Assembly: GCA_020638635.1 (NCBI GenBank)
Contig: JACKIE010000001.1
Location: 310,001-374,000, forward strand
Direction of reading: 5' to 3'
DNA from: Planctomycetota bacterium
Lineage (GTDB): Bacteria > Planctomycetota > UBA8742 > UBA2392
DNA: 64,000 nucleotides
A program made the translations under genes and the position numbers. The notes beneath the pieces are model-generated. The model saw only the letters and a list, made by a program, of their open reading frames with translations. It was not told the DNA's origin and made no database searches. Of the stretch, positions 50,139 through 58,693 are shown piece after piece. Every line of letters starts with the position of its first letter. The stretch's first letter is position 1.

Positions 50139-51614
50139 CTACTCCAGGTCCATCCACCAGCTCAGGCGGTAGCTTGCGGCCTTGGGCCAGGGGGACTTGC
50201 CTTCGTCTTCGTTGGCGCGCGCGGCCAGTTCTTCATACTTCTTCTTGGCCTCGGCGCGCTTGCCTTCCGCTGATTCCAGCGCCAGTGCGTCGCGCAGCAT
50301 TTGCTCGCGTTCGTGTTCGCGCTTGACCGGCGGGTAGTCGTCGCCCAGCGCGGCCAGCCGCGCGTCGTAGCCCTTGCCCTTGATCCAGCTTTCGTCGGCC
50401 CAGGTCTCGCTGATCGCGCGCAGGCGCTTCACCTGCCAGGCCGGCGGCAGCTTCTCGGCCTTGATGGCTTCGGCCACCAGCTCATCCACACGCTTCACTT
50501 CTTTCTTGGCGATCTTCTCGATCTCCTTGTCGAACTTCTTCACCTCGCGCTTTGCCTTGCTGGGGATCGACTTGTCCTTTTCGATCGCTTGAATGCGGTC
50601 CAGCGCGCCGCGCCAGTTGTCGGCGTTGCACAGCCCGATCACTTCCTTCACGTAGGGGTCATCGCCGGCTTCGAACGCCAGCGGCTCGGGCGTCTCCGTG
50701 CTGTCGGCCGTGGCGTAGGCCTGCATGCCCGGCCCGCCCAGCTCGTTGATCACGTCGCGTGTGACCTGGTGGCAGCGGCCGTTGACGGCGTGGCCCATCT
50801 TAGGGATTTCGTGGTACTGCACGGGCACGCCCCAGGCGGCCAGCACGTTGCTGAAGTGGCGCACGCTCTCGACCACGTTGATGCTGCCGAGCACGGCGGT
50901 TTCGTCAGCGCCGACGGTGCAGATCCAAGGGCAGGGCGGGCAGGTTTCCTTTTTGACGGCGCCGCCGCTGCTGTAGAGGAAGATGGCGCGGAAGGGGAAG
51001 TGCTCGGGGTCGTCGCGCCATTCCTTGCCGGCCCAGCCGCTGGCCCAGCTGGTACCCCACGAGAAGCCGCTGACGAACACGCGCTCGGGGTCAACGGGCT
51101 GGTCCTTCATCACCTTGTCGAGCAACCAGCGCGAGCCCTCGATGATCTTCTCCGGCGTGGCGAGCGTGGGCTGGCCCATCTTGCCCTTGCCGTCCTCCAG
51201 CAGCTGCTGGTACTGCACGCCGATGGTGATCACCGGGTCGCGCGAGGTGGTGATGCGCGCGACGTTCTTGACGCGGCCGGAACCCACGTCGCCGTTGCCG
51301 TGGAAGGTGAACATCAAGGCGTACTTCCTTGACGTGTCAAGCTCTTCGGGCAAGGCGACGTAGCCCTCCATTTTCTCGCAGCCCTCGACCTCGATTTTCA
51401 CGGTCTCGAACTTGGTCTTGTCGGGCTCGACCTTGGCGCTGTCGTCGCCGCCCAGGCCGCGCTGGGGCAGCAGTTTCGAAGCATCGGCCTTCGCGCGCTC
51501 GATGATGCGCTGGCCGGGTTTGGTGGCCGCCTCGGGCGCTTCCTGGCCGATCGCGATGGAGGTGAAATACAGAAGAACGGCGGCGCTCAGCCACCAGCGA
51601 ATTCGCCCAGTCAT
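50139..51614 (-). CDS. Exported alpha/beta-hydrolase (esterase/PHB-depolymerase-like)
   Basis: 491 aa. Signal region MTGRIRWWLSAAVLLYFTSIAIGQ. The middle has YALMFTFHGNGDVG (oxyanion region), DPERVFVSGFSWGTSWAS with GxSxG nucleophile, an acidic region WICTVGADETAVLG, and EIPKMGHAVNG with the likely catalytic His. A C-terminal helical, Lys/Glu-rich domain of about 150 residues ends YRLSWWMDLE. It aligns along its length with the next gene upstream, a tandem paralogue. The triad looks complete, so it should be an active esterase or peptidase; the substrate is unknown. Confidence 0.78.
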   Translation of the reverse strand: MTGRIRWWLSAAVLLYFTSIAIGQEAPEAATKPGQRIIERAKADASKLLPQRGLGGDDSAKVEPDKTKFETVKIEVEGCEKMEGYVALPEELDTSRKYALMFTFHGNGDVGSGRVKNVARITTSRDPVITIGVQYQQLLEDGKGKMGQPTLATPEKIIEGSRWLLDKVMKDQPVDPERVFVSGFSWGTSWASGWAGKEWRDDPEHFPFRAIFLYSSGGAVKKETCPPCPWICTVGADETAVLGSINVVESVRHFSNVLAAWGVPVQYHEIPKMGHAVNGRCHQVTRDVINELGGPGMQAYATADSTETPEPLAFEAGDDPYVKEVIGLCNADNWRGALDRIQAIEKDKSIPSKAKREVKKFDKEIEKIAKKEVKRVDELVAEAIKAEKLPPAWQVKRLRAISETWADESWIKGKGYDARLAALGDDYPPVKREHEREQMLRDALALESAEGKRAEAKKKYEELAARANEDEGKSPWPKAASYRLSWWMDLE

Positions 51615-51710
51615 GCCAGCTCCCGAAACTGCCGCCGCACGCGGTAAACCATCATGCAGCGCGGGGCGCAGCGGGCAAGCATTCTGCGGGATTTGACAAA
51701 CGGATGATCT

Positions 51711-51744
51711 GGCGGTGGCGCGGGCGCAAACCCGCGCCACCGCC
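51711..51744. terminator. Perfect 14-bp hairpin downstream of the pseudoenzyme gene
   Basis: GGCGGTGGCGCGGG at 51711-51724 pairs perfectly with 51731-51744 around CGCAAA, six bases past the stop codon of the 51751 gene. No U-run. Confidence 0.6.
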
Positions 51745-51750
51745 GGCCCC

Positions 51751-53220
51751 CTACTCAACGGACATCCACCAGCTCAGGCGATACTCTGCGGCGTAGGGCC
51801 AGGTGCTGACGCCGCCGTCATCCTTCTTCTGCCCGGCGATTTCCTGGTAGATCTTCTTGGCCTCATCGCGCTTGCCCTCAAGCTCAAGCTTCACGGCCTC
51901 GAACAGCTTCTCTTTGCGGGCCTGGTCGCGTTTGGCGGGACCGTAGGTCTTGAGGGTTTCCAGCGTCTGGGCGTAGTTCTTCTTCTTGTACCAGTCCAGC
52001 TCGCCGAAGGCTTCCTGCATCGCCTTCAATCGCTGCCAGTGCCAGGTGTTGGGCCAGAAGTCGGCTTTGATGCTCTTCTGGATCGAGGCGTCGAGGCGCT
52101 CGAGTTCGGACTTCACGTACTTCTCGAACTCTTTCATGAAATCCTTCAGCTCGCGCTTCTCCTTGGTCTTGATGTTCTTGTCGTTGAGCACGTTGTTGCC
52201 GCGCTCCCATGCCAGTTTCCAGTCTTCGCTTTTTGCGTAGGCGATCACCTCGTTCGCCCAGGGGTCCTTGTGCTCGCTCCAGGGCAAATCGTCGGCCGCG
52301 GTCTTGGTGCCCAGGTAGCGGCTTTCGTCGGGCGGGTATTCCTCAGCGCCCGGGCCGCCCAGGCGGTTGATCGCCGCGCGGTGGATCTGGATCAAGCGCT
52401 CGGGCTCGGCCGTCATGAAGTCGGCCTTGAAGATGTGGTACTCGGCGGGCACGCCGCGGGCCATCAGCTTGTTGGCGAAGGCCGCGGGTGAACGCTTCTT
52501 TTCCTTTTCGTCGATGCCCTCGACGTCCCAGTCCATTACCGAGAACACCGTGGGAACGGGCGGCGCGGCCTCGGCGTCGAAGCCCCACATTGGGCCATCG
52601 TAGAGGCAGGCGCGGAAGGGAAAAGCGTCCGGGTCGTCCTCCCACAGTTGTCTTGCCCACGCCACGGCCTCGTCGTTGGCGCCCCGCCCGCCGAACAGGA
52701 AGACGCGCTGCGGGTCCACGGGCTGGTCGGTCATCACTTTCTTGAGCAGCCAGCCGAAGGCCTCCTGCAGCTTCTCGGGCTCGACCAGCGGCTCGATCAC
52801 GCTGATGTCCTCGTTGATGGCGCGCTCGGCCGAGTACTGCAGCGAAGCCAGAAGCAGCGGGTCGCGCCCGGAGGAAAGGCGGGCGGCGCTCTTGAGATCG
52901 TCGGCGGTCTCGTAGCCGCTGCCGTTGAGGGCGATCACCAGGGCATACTTGCGCGACTTGTCGAGGCCGATGGGCGTGGACAGGAAGGCCTTGAGTTTAT
53001 CGCAGCCTTCGACCTCGACCTTGAACTCGGTCTGCTTCTGCTCAGAGACGTTGAGGCGCGACTTGTCCGAGCCGCCGCTGCCGGCCTGGGGCAGCAGCAG
53101 CGCCGAGTCGGCCCTGGTGCGCTCGAGGATTTTCGCCCCCGGCTGGGCCTCTTCGTCCTGGGCGGCGATCGCGCCCGTCAGCAGGGCGAACAGCGCCGCC
53201 CCCATCAAAGTCTTGCGCAT
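51751..53220 (-). CDS. Inactive-looking paralogue of the adjacent alpha/beta-hydrolase
   Basis: 489 aa, signal MRKTLMGAALFALLTGAIAAQ. It shares with its neighbour KILERTRADSALLLPQ, VEVEGCDKLKAF, KYALVIALNGSG, MTDQPVDPQRVF and the C-terminal YRLSWWMSVE. At the nucleophile elbow, where the paralogue has SGFSWG, this protein reads FGGRGA, with no Ser. The His segment KMGH is replaced by KADFM. Both triad positions appear lost, so it is probably a binding or regulatory pseudoenzyme. Exported. Confidence 0.72.
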   Translation of the reverse strand: MRKTLMGAALFALLTGAIAAQDEEAQPGAKILERTRADSALLLPQAGSGGSDKSRLNVSEQKQTEFKVEVEGCDKLKAFLSTPIGLDKSRKYALVIALNGSGYETADDLKSAARLSSGRDPLLLASLQYSAERAINEDISVIEPLVEPEKLQEAFGWLLKKVMTDQPVDPQRVFLFGGRGANDEAVAWARQLWEDDPDAFPFRACLYDGPMWGFDAEAAPPVPTVFSVMDWDVEGIDEKEKKRSPAAFANKLMARGVPAEYHIFKADFMTAEPERLIQIHRAAINRLGGPGAEEYPPDESRYLGTKTAADDLPWSEHKDPWANEVIAYAKSEDWKLAWERGNNVLNDKNIKTKEKRELKDFMKEFEKYVKSELERLDASIQKSIKADFWPNTWHWQRLKAMQEAFGELDWYKKKNYAQTLETLKTYGPAKRDQARKEKLFEAVKLELEGKRDEAKKIYQEIAGQKKDDGGVSTWPYAAEYRLSWWMSVE

Positions 53221-53346
53221 GGAAATCTCCTGCCTCGATGCAACCCGGGGATTCGAACTCGGGGCTCAGCTATGAGCCTGATTATCTATCAACGAACACG
53301 CACGGCCAGTGTTGTGACGAAATTCTTGAGGCTGGGTTCCGGATTA

Positions 53347-54261
53347 CTACGGGATACGCGAGGCCAGTTTCGGACTGGGGTAGTCGGCCAGCCAGGCGGT
53401 AAGTTCCGCGTCGCTGGGCCGATTGGAGGGCTTGATTAGTTGGACCGCGGCCAGCAGCAGCACCGGCGCCACCACGAAGCAGCTGGAGATGAACAGCTTG
53501 CGCACCTCGGGCGCGTCGAACTCGACGCCCGGCTCCGGCTGGTAGGACCAGCCCAGCCACGCCATCACGCCCAGGTTGAACAGCAGGATGCCCCCCCAGA
53601 ACAGCGGCGCGAACAGGCCCTTGGCCGGCACATAGGGCAGTGTCACGGCTTTGCCGCTTGCCAGCTCGCGCGCGGCCATCAGGGCATCCACGCGTTGGTT
53701 GATGAAGATGATGACCCAGCCCACCACGAACCAGCCCGCGTAATTGGCCATCGTCACGCTGAAGTGATAGCCCGGAGAAGGGTAGTGGTAGATGTCGCCC
53801 AGGAACCAGTGACGGCCGAGATGCGCCACGGGATCAACCACCACGTCGATGAGGGTCATCAGCGCGGCACCCAAGAACAGCGTGGCGGGCGAATTGCGTA
53901 TGCCGCGCGAGGTGACGCGCTGGTAATCAAAGCCGCGCCGCCACAGTGGCGACATGAAGAACTGGGCGAAAGAGAAGCTGACGTAACTCAGGAAGGCGAA
54001 CGACAAACTGTCAAAGAACGGCACGCCGAAAATGGTCAGGTCGTTGGCCAGCACGTCGTGGTGATAGACGTAGTAGCCGAAGGGCACGCGGATGTCCGGG
54101 TTCACGCTGGCCCACTCGGCCGCCAGGGCCACCAGGTAGCCGCTGACCAGCCAGATCAGTGTGCGCAGCTTGCCCTGCTCCATCCAGCTGAAGGCCAGGA
54201 AGGCCAGCAGGAAGATGAACACATAGGGCCGGTGTGTGATGCTGTAGAAGAGTGCAGACAC
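53347..54261 (-). CDS. Carotenoid-biosynthesis-type membrane protein (DUF422/CruF-like)
   Basis: 304 aa from a GTG start with AGGA seven bases upstream. About seven hydrophobic segments; the conserved-looking order EWASVNPDIRVPFGYYVYHH, FGVPFFDSLSFAFLSYVSF, LIDVVVDPVAHLGRHWFLGD, PGYHFSVTMANYAGW resembles the CruF-type bisanhydrobacterioruberin hydratases of carotenoid synthesis. The start is uncertain because the upstream DNA is a nonamer hairpin. No other carotenoid gene is in the window. Confidence 0.62.
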   Translation of the reverse strand: MSALFYSITHRPYVFIFLLAFLAFSWMEQGKLRTLIWLVSGYLVALAAEWASVNPDIRVPFGYYVYHHDVLANDLTIFGVPFFDSLSFAFLSYVSFSFAQFFMSPLWRRGFDYQRVTSRGIRNSPATLFLGAALMTLIDVVVDPVAHLGRHWFLGDIYHYPSPGYHFSVTMANYAGWFVVGWVIIFINQRVDALMAARELASGKAVTLPYVPAKGLFAPLFWGGILLFNLGVMAWLGWSYQPEPGVEFDAPEVRKLFISSCFVVAPVLLLAAVQLIKPSNRPSDAELTAWLADYPSPKLASRIP

Positions 54262-54332
54262 TGTGGGTCCTGTGGGACTAGTGGGACACATGATAGGTCC
54301 CACCTGTCATACCTGTCCCACTTGTCCTACTC
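54261..54332. repeat. Nonamer hairpin, word CTGTGGGAC, eight words in register
   Basis: 72 nt of eight consecutive 9-nt words: CTGTGGGTC, CTGTGGGAC, TAGTGGGAC, then after one neutral word the complementary GTCCCACCT, GTCATACCT, GTCCCACTT, GTCCTACTC. It spans from the chosen start of the carotenoid-type gene to the aspS stop codon. Confidence 0.85.
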
Positions 54333-56210
54333 CTTTTTCATCTCGACGCCCAGTTCCTTCAACAGCAGCGGCTCGACCTCGTTGGGGGTGTCGATCATCA
54401 GGTCGCGGCCGGTGGCGGACTTGGGGAACGCGATCACGTCGGCGATGTTGTCGAGGCCGAGCAACAGCATCAGGAAGCGGTCCACGCCGGATGCGATGCC
54501 GCCGTGGGGCGGCGCGCCGTGGGCGAGCGCGGACATCAGGAAGCCGAACTTCTTCTCGGCCTCTTCCTTGGTGATGCCGATCAGCTCGAACACGTCGGCC
54601 TGCCAGTCGGTGCGGTGCATGCGGATGCTGCCGCCGGCGATCTCGATGCCGTTGATCACCAGGTCGTACTGGTTGTTACGCAGGGCCAGTACGTCCTCGA
54701 GCTTCACGCCGCCGCGCAGCATGCGCGCGACCGGGTGCGGCTCGTGGCCCTTGCGGCTGATCTCGGCCATCTCGGCCACGCGCCTGGCGTCTTGCGGCAG
54801 GGTAAACGGGTGATGGCTGGCGAACAGCTTCTCGTCTTCTTCGCGGTATTCGAATAGCGGGAAGTCCACCACCCAGCTGATCGCGAACTTGCTGTTGTCG
54901 CTAAGGCCAAGCTTGTCGGCGATCAGCAGCCGCATGTTGTGCATCACCGCGTGCACCACCTTGTGCTTCTCGTGGGCGCAGATCAGCAGCAGGTCGCCGG
55001 GTTGCGCGCCGAAGGCGGCGATCATCGCCTGCTGCTCGGCCTCGGGGATGAACTTGGCGATGCCGCCCTCCAACCCGGCCGCGGTCACCTTCAGGTTCGC
55101 CAGTCCGGCAGCGCCCATGCCCTTGGCGTCGCGCTCGAGGTTCTTGAGCTGGCCGGTACTAAACTGCTCGGCCATGCCGGGGCAGCGCAGGCCCTTCACC
55201 AGCCCCTGCTTTTCGGCCACGCCCTTGAAGGCGTTGAAGCTGCAACCCGCAGCCCACTGCGTCAGGTCGGTGAGTTTAAGGTCGCGCGATCTTAAGTCCG
55301 GCCGGTCGATGCTGTAGTCGCGCATGGCCTGCTCGTAGCTCATGCGCTCAAAGGGCGGGGTGACGCTGCTTTCGCTCAGCACCGGCCAGGACTGGTCTTT
55401 AAAACGCTTGTCCTCGCGCAGGGCCTTGAACACGGCCGCGACGACTTTCTCGAACAGCGCCATCACCTCGTCGCGGTTGACGAAGCTCATCTCGATGTCG
55501 ATCTGGGTGAACTCGGGCTGGCGGTCGGCGCGCTTGTCCTCGTCGCGGAAGCAGCGGGCGACCTGGAAGTAACGGTCCAGGCCGCTGATCATGCAGAGTT
55601 GCTTGAACAGCTGCGGCGACTGCGGCAGCGCGTAAAACTGGCCGCGGTGGGCGCGGCTGGGCACGATGAAGTCGCGCGCGCCTTCGGGCGTGCGCTTGTA
55701 CAGGATGGGCGTCTCGACGTCGAGGAAGCCCTCGGCCTCGAGCGTGGCGCGGGCGGCGGAAATCAGCTTGGCGCGGGCCTGCAGCATGGCCTGCATGGGG
55801 CGACGGCGCAGGTCAATGAAGCGATGCTTTAAGCGCAACTCGGGGTCGCATTTCAAATCGTCGCGCACTTCGATGGCGGGCGTCACCGCCGTGTTGAGAA
55901 TCTCGAAGCTCTCGACGGCGATCTCGATCTCGCCGGTGGCGATGGTGGTAGTCTTGTTTTCCTTGTCGCGCTCGCGCACCTTGCCGGTGGCCGACAGCAC
56001 GAACTCACCGCGCGCTTCACGAGTGGCCTGCAGCAACTCCGGGTTGATTTCCTCGGCGAAGGTCAGCTGCACCTTGCCTGCCACGTCGCGCAGCAGGATG
56101 AACGCCACGCCGCCGCGGTCGCGCTTGGTGTCCACCCAGCCGCAGACCGTGACGGTCTGGCCGACGTGTTCCTTGCCAAGGTCTCCACAGCGGTGGGTTC
56201 GGGTTTTCAT
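54327..56210 (-). CDS. aspS: Aspartyl-tRNA synthetase
   Basis: Charges tRNA-Asp (possibly also tRNA-Asn if non-discriminating). 627 aa, the long bacterial type with a GAD insertion domain. OB-fold GKEHVGQTVTVCGWVDTKRDRGGVAF, HRFIDLRRRPMQAML, TPILYKRTPEGARDFIVPSR, motif 2 FQVARCFRDEDKRADRQPEFTQIDIE (in parts), motif 3 GIASGVDRFLMLLLG and GRDLMIDTPNEVEPLLLKEL. The ATG at 56210 has AGGAG upstream. Confidence 0.95.
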   Translation of the reverse strand: MKTRTHRCGDLGKEHVGQTVTVCGWVDTKRDRGGVAFILLRDVAGKVQLTFAEEINPELLQATREARGEFVLSATGKVRERDKENKTTTIATGEIEIAVESFEILNTAVTPAIEVRDDLKCDPELRLKHRFIDLRRRPMQAMLQARAKLISAARATLEAEGFLDVETPILYKRTPEGARDFIVPSRAHRGQFYALPQSPQLFKQLCMISGLDRYFQVARCFRDEDKRADRQPEFTQIDIEMSFVNRDEVMALFEKVVAAVFKALREDKRFKDQSWPVLSESSVTPPFERMSYEQAMRDYSIDRPDLRSRDLKLTDLTQWAAGCSFNAFKGVAEKQGLVKGLRCPGMAEQFSTGQLKNLERDAKGMGAAGLANLKVTAAGLEGGIAKFIPEAEQQAMIAAFGAQPGDLLLICAHEKHKVVHAVMHNMRLLIADKLGLSDNSKFAISWVVDFPLFEYREEDEKLFASHHPFTLPQDARRVAEMAEISRKGHEPHPVARMLRGGVKLEDVLALRNNQYDLVINGIEIAGGSIRMHRTDWQADVFELIGITKEEAEKKFGFLMSALAHGAPPHGGIASGVDRFLMLLLGLDNIADVIAFPKSATGRDLMIDTPNEVEPLLLKELGVEMKKE

Positions 56211-56225
56211 CACGGCTCCTGTCAT

Positions 56226-56309
56226 GGCAGGGTGGCCAGCGGCCAGTGTTCCGTGGTCAGTCATAATTCCCTGATCGCACCGGACCACTTGCCACTGACC
56301 ACTTCTCAG
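56226..56309. repeat. Heptamer hairpin, word TGGTCAG/TGACCAC, 12 words in register
   Basis: Exactly 84 nt from 56226 to 56309. Words TGGCCAG, CGGCCAG, TGGTCAG on the left are complementary to GGACCAC, TTGCCAC, TGACCAC, TTCTCAG on the right. It begins 16 bp before the aspS start and ends on the stop codon of the FHA gene. Confidence 0.85.
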
Positions 56310-58594
56310 TCAACCAACGTTTCGGGGTCGTCCTTTGATGCGGCCTTCTTGTCGCCGGGCAGCTTTTCCGATTCGCCCAGGAAATCATTGGCGTTGATGA
56401 CGTCGCTTTCATTGCCGGCGCGTGCCGCTGCTTCGCGCGCTTTGCGGGTGGGCGGCGGCGGAGTGAAGAAGGCGTAGTCTTCATCCAGCACGAAATCTTC
56501 TTCCTCGTCGTCATCGCCCGCGAGCTTGACCGTGGGGTTGTCGCCGATGGTCGGTGGCTCTTCCTTCTTTTCCCGCAGTTCGGACTGCAGTTGCTTCATC
56601 ATCGCGGGCGGCATGGCGACCGTGTCACCGCCCGGGCCCTCGGCCATGTCCTCGAGCGATTTGCGCTCGCGGTTTTCGGCCAGCAGCTTGGGCTTGCCGG
56701 TGGCCTTTTCGCTTTCGGGCTGTGGCGCCCGGCCGGTTTCGTCATCCTCGGGCGCCGGGCGCGAGAGCTTGGCGTCGTCGGGCTTGGGGATGAACATGGT
56801 TTTAGCGCCGGGCACGATGGGTTGGTCCATGTCGGGCGGCGGCACGTGCACGGTCTGTGCGCCCTGGGGCAGGGGCGTCAGGTTCTTCTTGTCGGTGATC
56901 TTGCCGGTTTCGCGGCGGCGCTTCATCAGCTTGCGCGTCTTGCGCGGCTTGAATGCGCGGTCCGCCGTGGCGCCTTCGCGGGACGGCGGCGGCGGCGTCG
57001 CATGCTCGTACTCCGGCACGTCTTCAACGGTCGCGCCCTGTTGCTCGGCGTCCGTACCGGTTTCCTCGGCAGCTTCCCCGGTTTGTCCGTCTGCCTCTTC
57101 GACTGCTTCCTCGACTTCTTCTGGTTCAACTGCTTCTTCGACCGCTTCCTCGGAAATCGCGGTGGTGCCGCCCAACATCGAGGTGTTCACTCCGGCCGGC
57201 TCGTCCTCTGCTTCTTCGGCACCGGACCCGTCCTCCCGGTTCACCTCGACGGGCGGGGCAGGTTCCTCATCGATCAGGTCGATTTCTGAATCGTCGGAGA
57301 GTCCAACTTTGGCGGCCGCGCCACCAAAGCTGACTTCTTCACCCGCCTCTTCTTCCGCGCCGTCGGCCGAAGGGTCACCGAAGTCGATGTCTCCAAATCG
57401 CCCCGAGACGCTGCCACCCAGGTATTCGGTGATCTGGTCGTCCGTGAGCTCTTCCTCGTCGGACGCGACCGGCGTGTCGGAACGGGGCGCAACCACGCCG
57501 ATCTGCGGTTCGGTTTCGATTTCTTCCTGTGCCGGCGTGGCATCGGGCTTCACGGACGCGGTGGGGATCTTCAACAGGGCGGCTTCTTCGGCCTCTTCCT
57601 GTTCGATCTGCTTCTGGCGATCCTGCAGCGCCGGGCGTTCCAGCCTGACAGTGGGCATGCCCAGGCGCGGCGGAGGCGCTTCTTCCGCCGCATCGCCGGG
57701 CGGCATGTCGCCCGCTATCGGCGGAGGGGGCTGGAAGGCCGCCGGCTCGGGAATCACGGGCTCGCGCGAGGTGCGTCCGGTTTCGTCCAGCCCGTCTTCG
57801 GGCTGCGCTGCCCGGCGAGGCGGCAACGGACGAACCGGAGCAGGACGCTGCGGTGCCGGGCTCGCGCCGGGCGCGGAGAAGTTACCCAACTCATCGATGT
57901 CCGCGGATGGCATCGGCGGCGGAGGCGCTTTGCCGGGCTGCGCCCCGCCGCGGGTCGGCGGCGGGATGGTAACGCGTTTCTCCTTCGCCGGCTCAGCACC
58001 TGACGGCTTCTCCCACGGCGCTTCCACGATACCTGTCGTGCGCTTCTTGCCCGGCACGCGAGCCTGCGGCTGCGCTGGGGCCGGAGCCTTTTGTTCCAGG
58101 TCCTTGGGGCTGTCGGCAAAATCCGAGGGCTTGATTTCGGGTGGAGGCTCCGCCGGGCCGCTCTGGGTTTCCGGATCAACCTTGTCCATGGCCAGCACGG
58201 TGGCCTCGGCTTCAAAGAAGCGTTCACGTGCATTGGTGCGAATCAGCCCGCGCGGCATGCTGTGGCCCGGCGGCTCGATTGCGTTGACCGGCGGCTCCGC
58301 GTCGTAGAAGGTCAGGCGCGATTCCCCGATGCGGAACTTGGCGCCGTCGGTCAGGGGCGCAATCACGCCGCGACGCAAGCGCTGGTTGTTGATCCAGGTA
58401 CCGCCCGAACTGCCCAGGTCGCGCATGAAGGCGTTGCCGCGGCTGTCGATGAAAACCTGGGTGTGCAGGCGCGATACCTTCATGTCGCGCAACTGCACGT
58501 CGGCTTTGGGAAGACGTCCGAATACGTAGTCGATGCGCCCCACGAAACGCAGGAGCATGGTGTCCGGCCCTAGTTTGATTTCGAGGTATGGCAT
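56306..58594 (-). CDS. FHA-domain protein with long disordered acidic region
   Basis: 762 aa. An N-terminal forkhead-associated domain (about 1-100) has VFGRLPKADVQL, SRLHTQV and LGSSGGTWINNQRL, the phosphothreonine-binding set (GR, SR-H, N). The remaining about 650 residues are Pro/Glu/Asp/Ala-rich, without repeats of fixed length and probably disordered, with a Lys/Arg patch KPRKTRKLMKRRRETGK near 545-565. It is likely a phospho-dependent scaffold for Ser/Thr-kinase signalling. The kinase is not in the window. Confidence 0.78.
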   Translation of the reverse strand: MPYLEIKLGPDTMLLRFVGRIDYVFGRLPKADVQLRDMKVSRLHTQVFIDSRGNAFMRDLGSSGGTWINNQRLRRGVIAPLTDGAKFRIGESRLTFYDAEPPVNAIEPPGHSMPRGLIRTNARERFFEAEATVLAMDKVDPETQSGPAEPPPEIKPSDFADSPKDLEQKAPAPAQPQARVPGKKRTTGIVEAPWEKPSGAEPAKEKRVTIPPPTRGGAQPGKAPPPPMPSADIDELGNFSAPGASPAPQRPAPVRPLPPRRAAQPEDGLDETGRTSREPVIPEPAAFQPPPPIAGDMPPGDAAEEAPPPRLGMPTVRLERPALQDRQKQIEQEEAEEAALLKIPTASVKPDATPAQEEIETEPQIGVVAPRSDTPVASDEEELTDDQITEYLGGSVSGRFGDIDFGDPSADGAEEEAGEEVSFGGAAAKVGLSDDSEIDLIDEEPAPPVEVNREDGSGAEEAEDEPAGVNTSMLGGTTAISEEAVEEAVEPEEVEEAVEEADGQTGEAAEETGTDAEQQGATVEDVPEYEHATPPPPSREGATADRAFKPRKTRKLMKRRRETGKITDKKNLTPLPQGAQTVHVPPPDMDQPIVPGAKTMFIPKPDDAKLSRPAPEDDETGRAPQPESEKATGKPKLLAENRERKSLEDMAEGPGGDTVAMPPAMMKQLQSELREKKEEPPTIGDNPTVKLAGDDDEEEDFVLDEDYAFFTPPPPTRKAREAAARAGNESDVINANDFLGESEKLPGDKKAASKDDPETLVD

Positions 58595-58693
58595 GGCGTT
58601 ACCGCGTTTCGTCACGAAACACGGATGTTCCCCACAGGCTTCGAACCAAAACAGACTTACCGTTTAGCCAAGATGCACCCAAATACAAGGCGG

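Noticed and set aside
56306..58307. 593-codon Ser-rich plus-strand frame opposite the FHA gene
   Set aside because: Ser/Ala/Gly-rich shadow of an acidic disordered protein; the FHA motifs lie on the minus strand.
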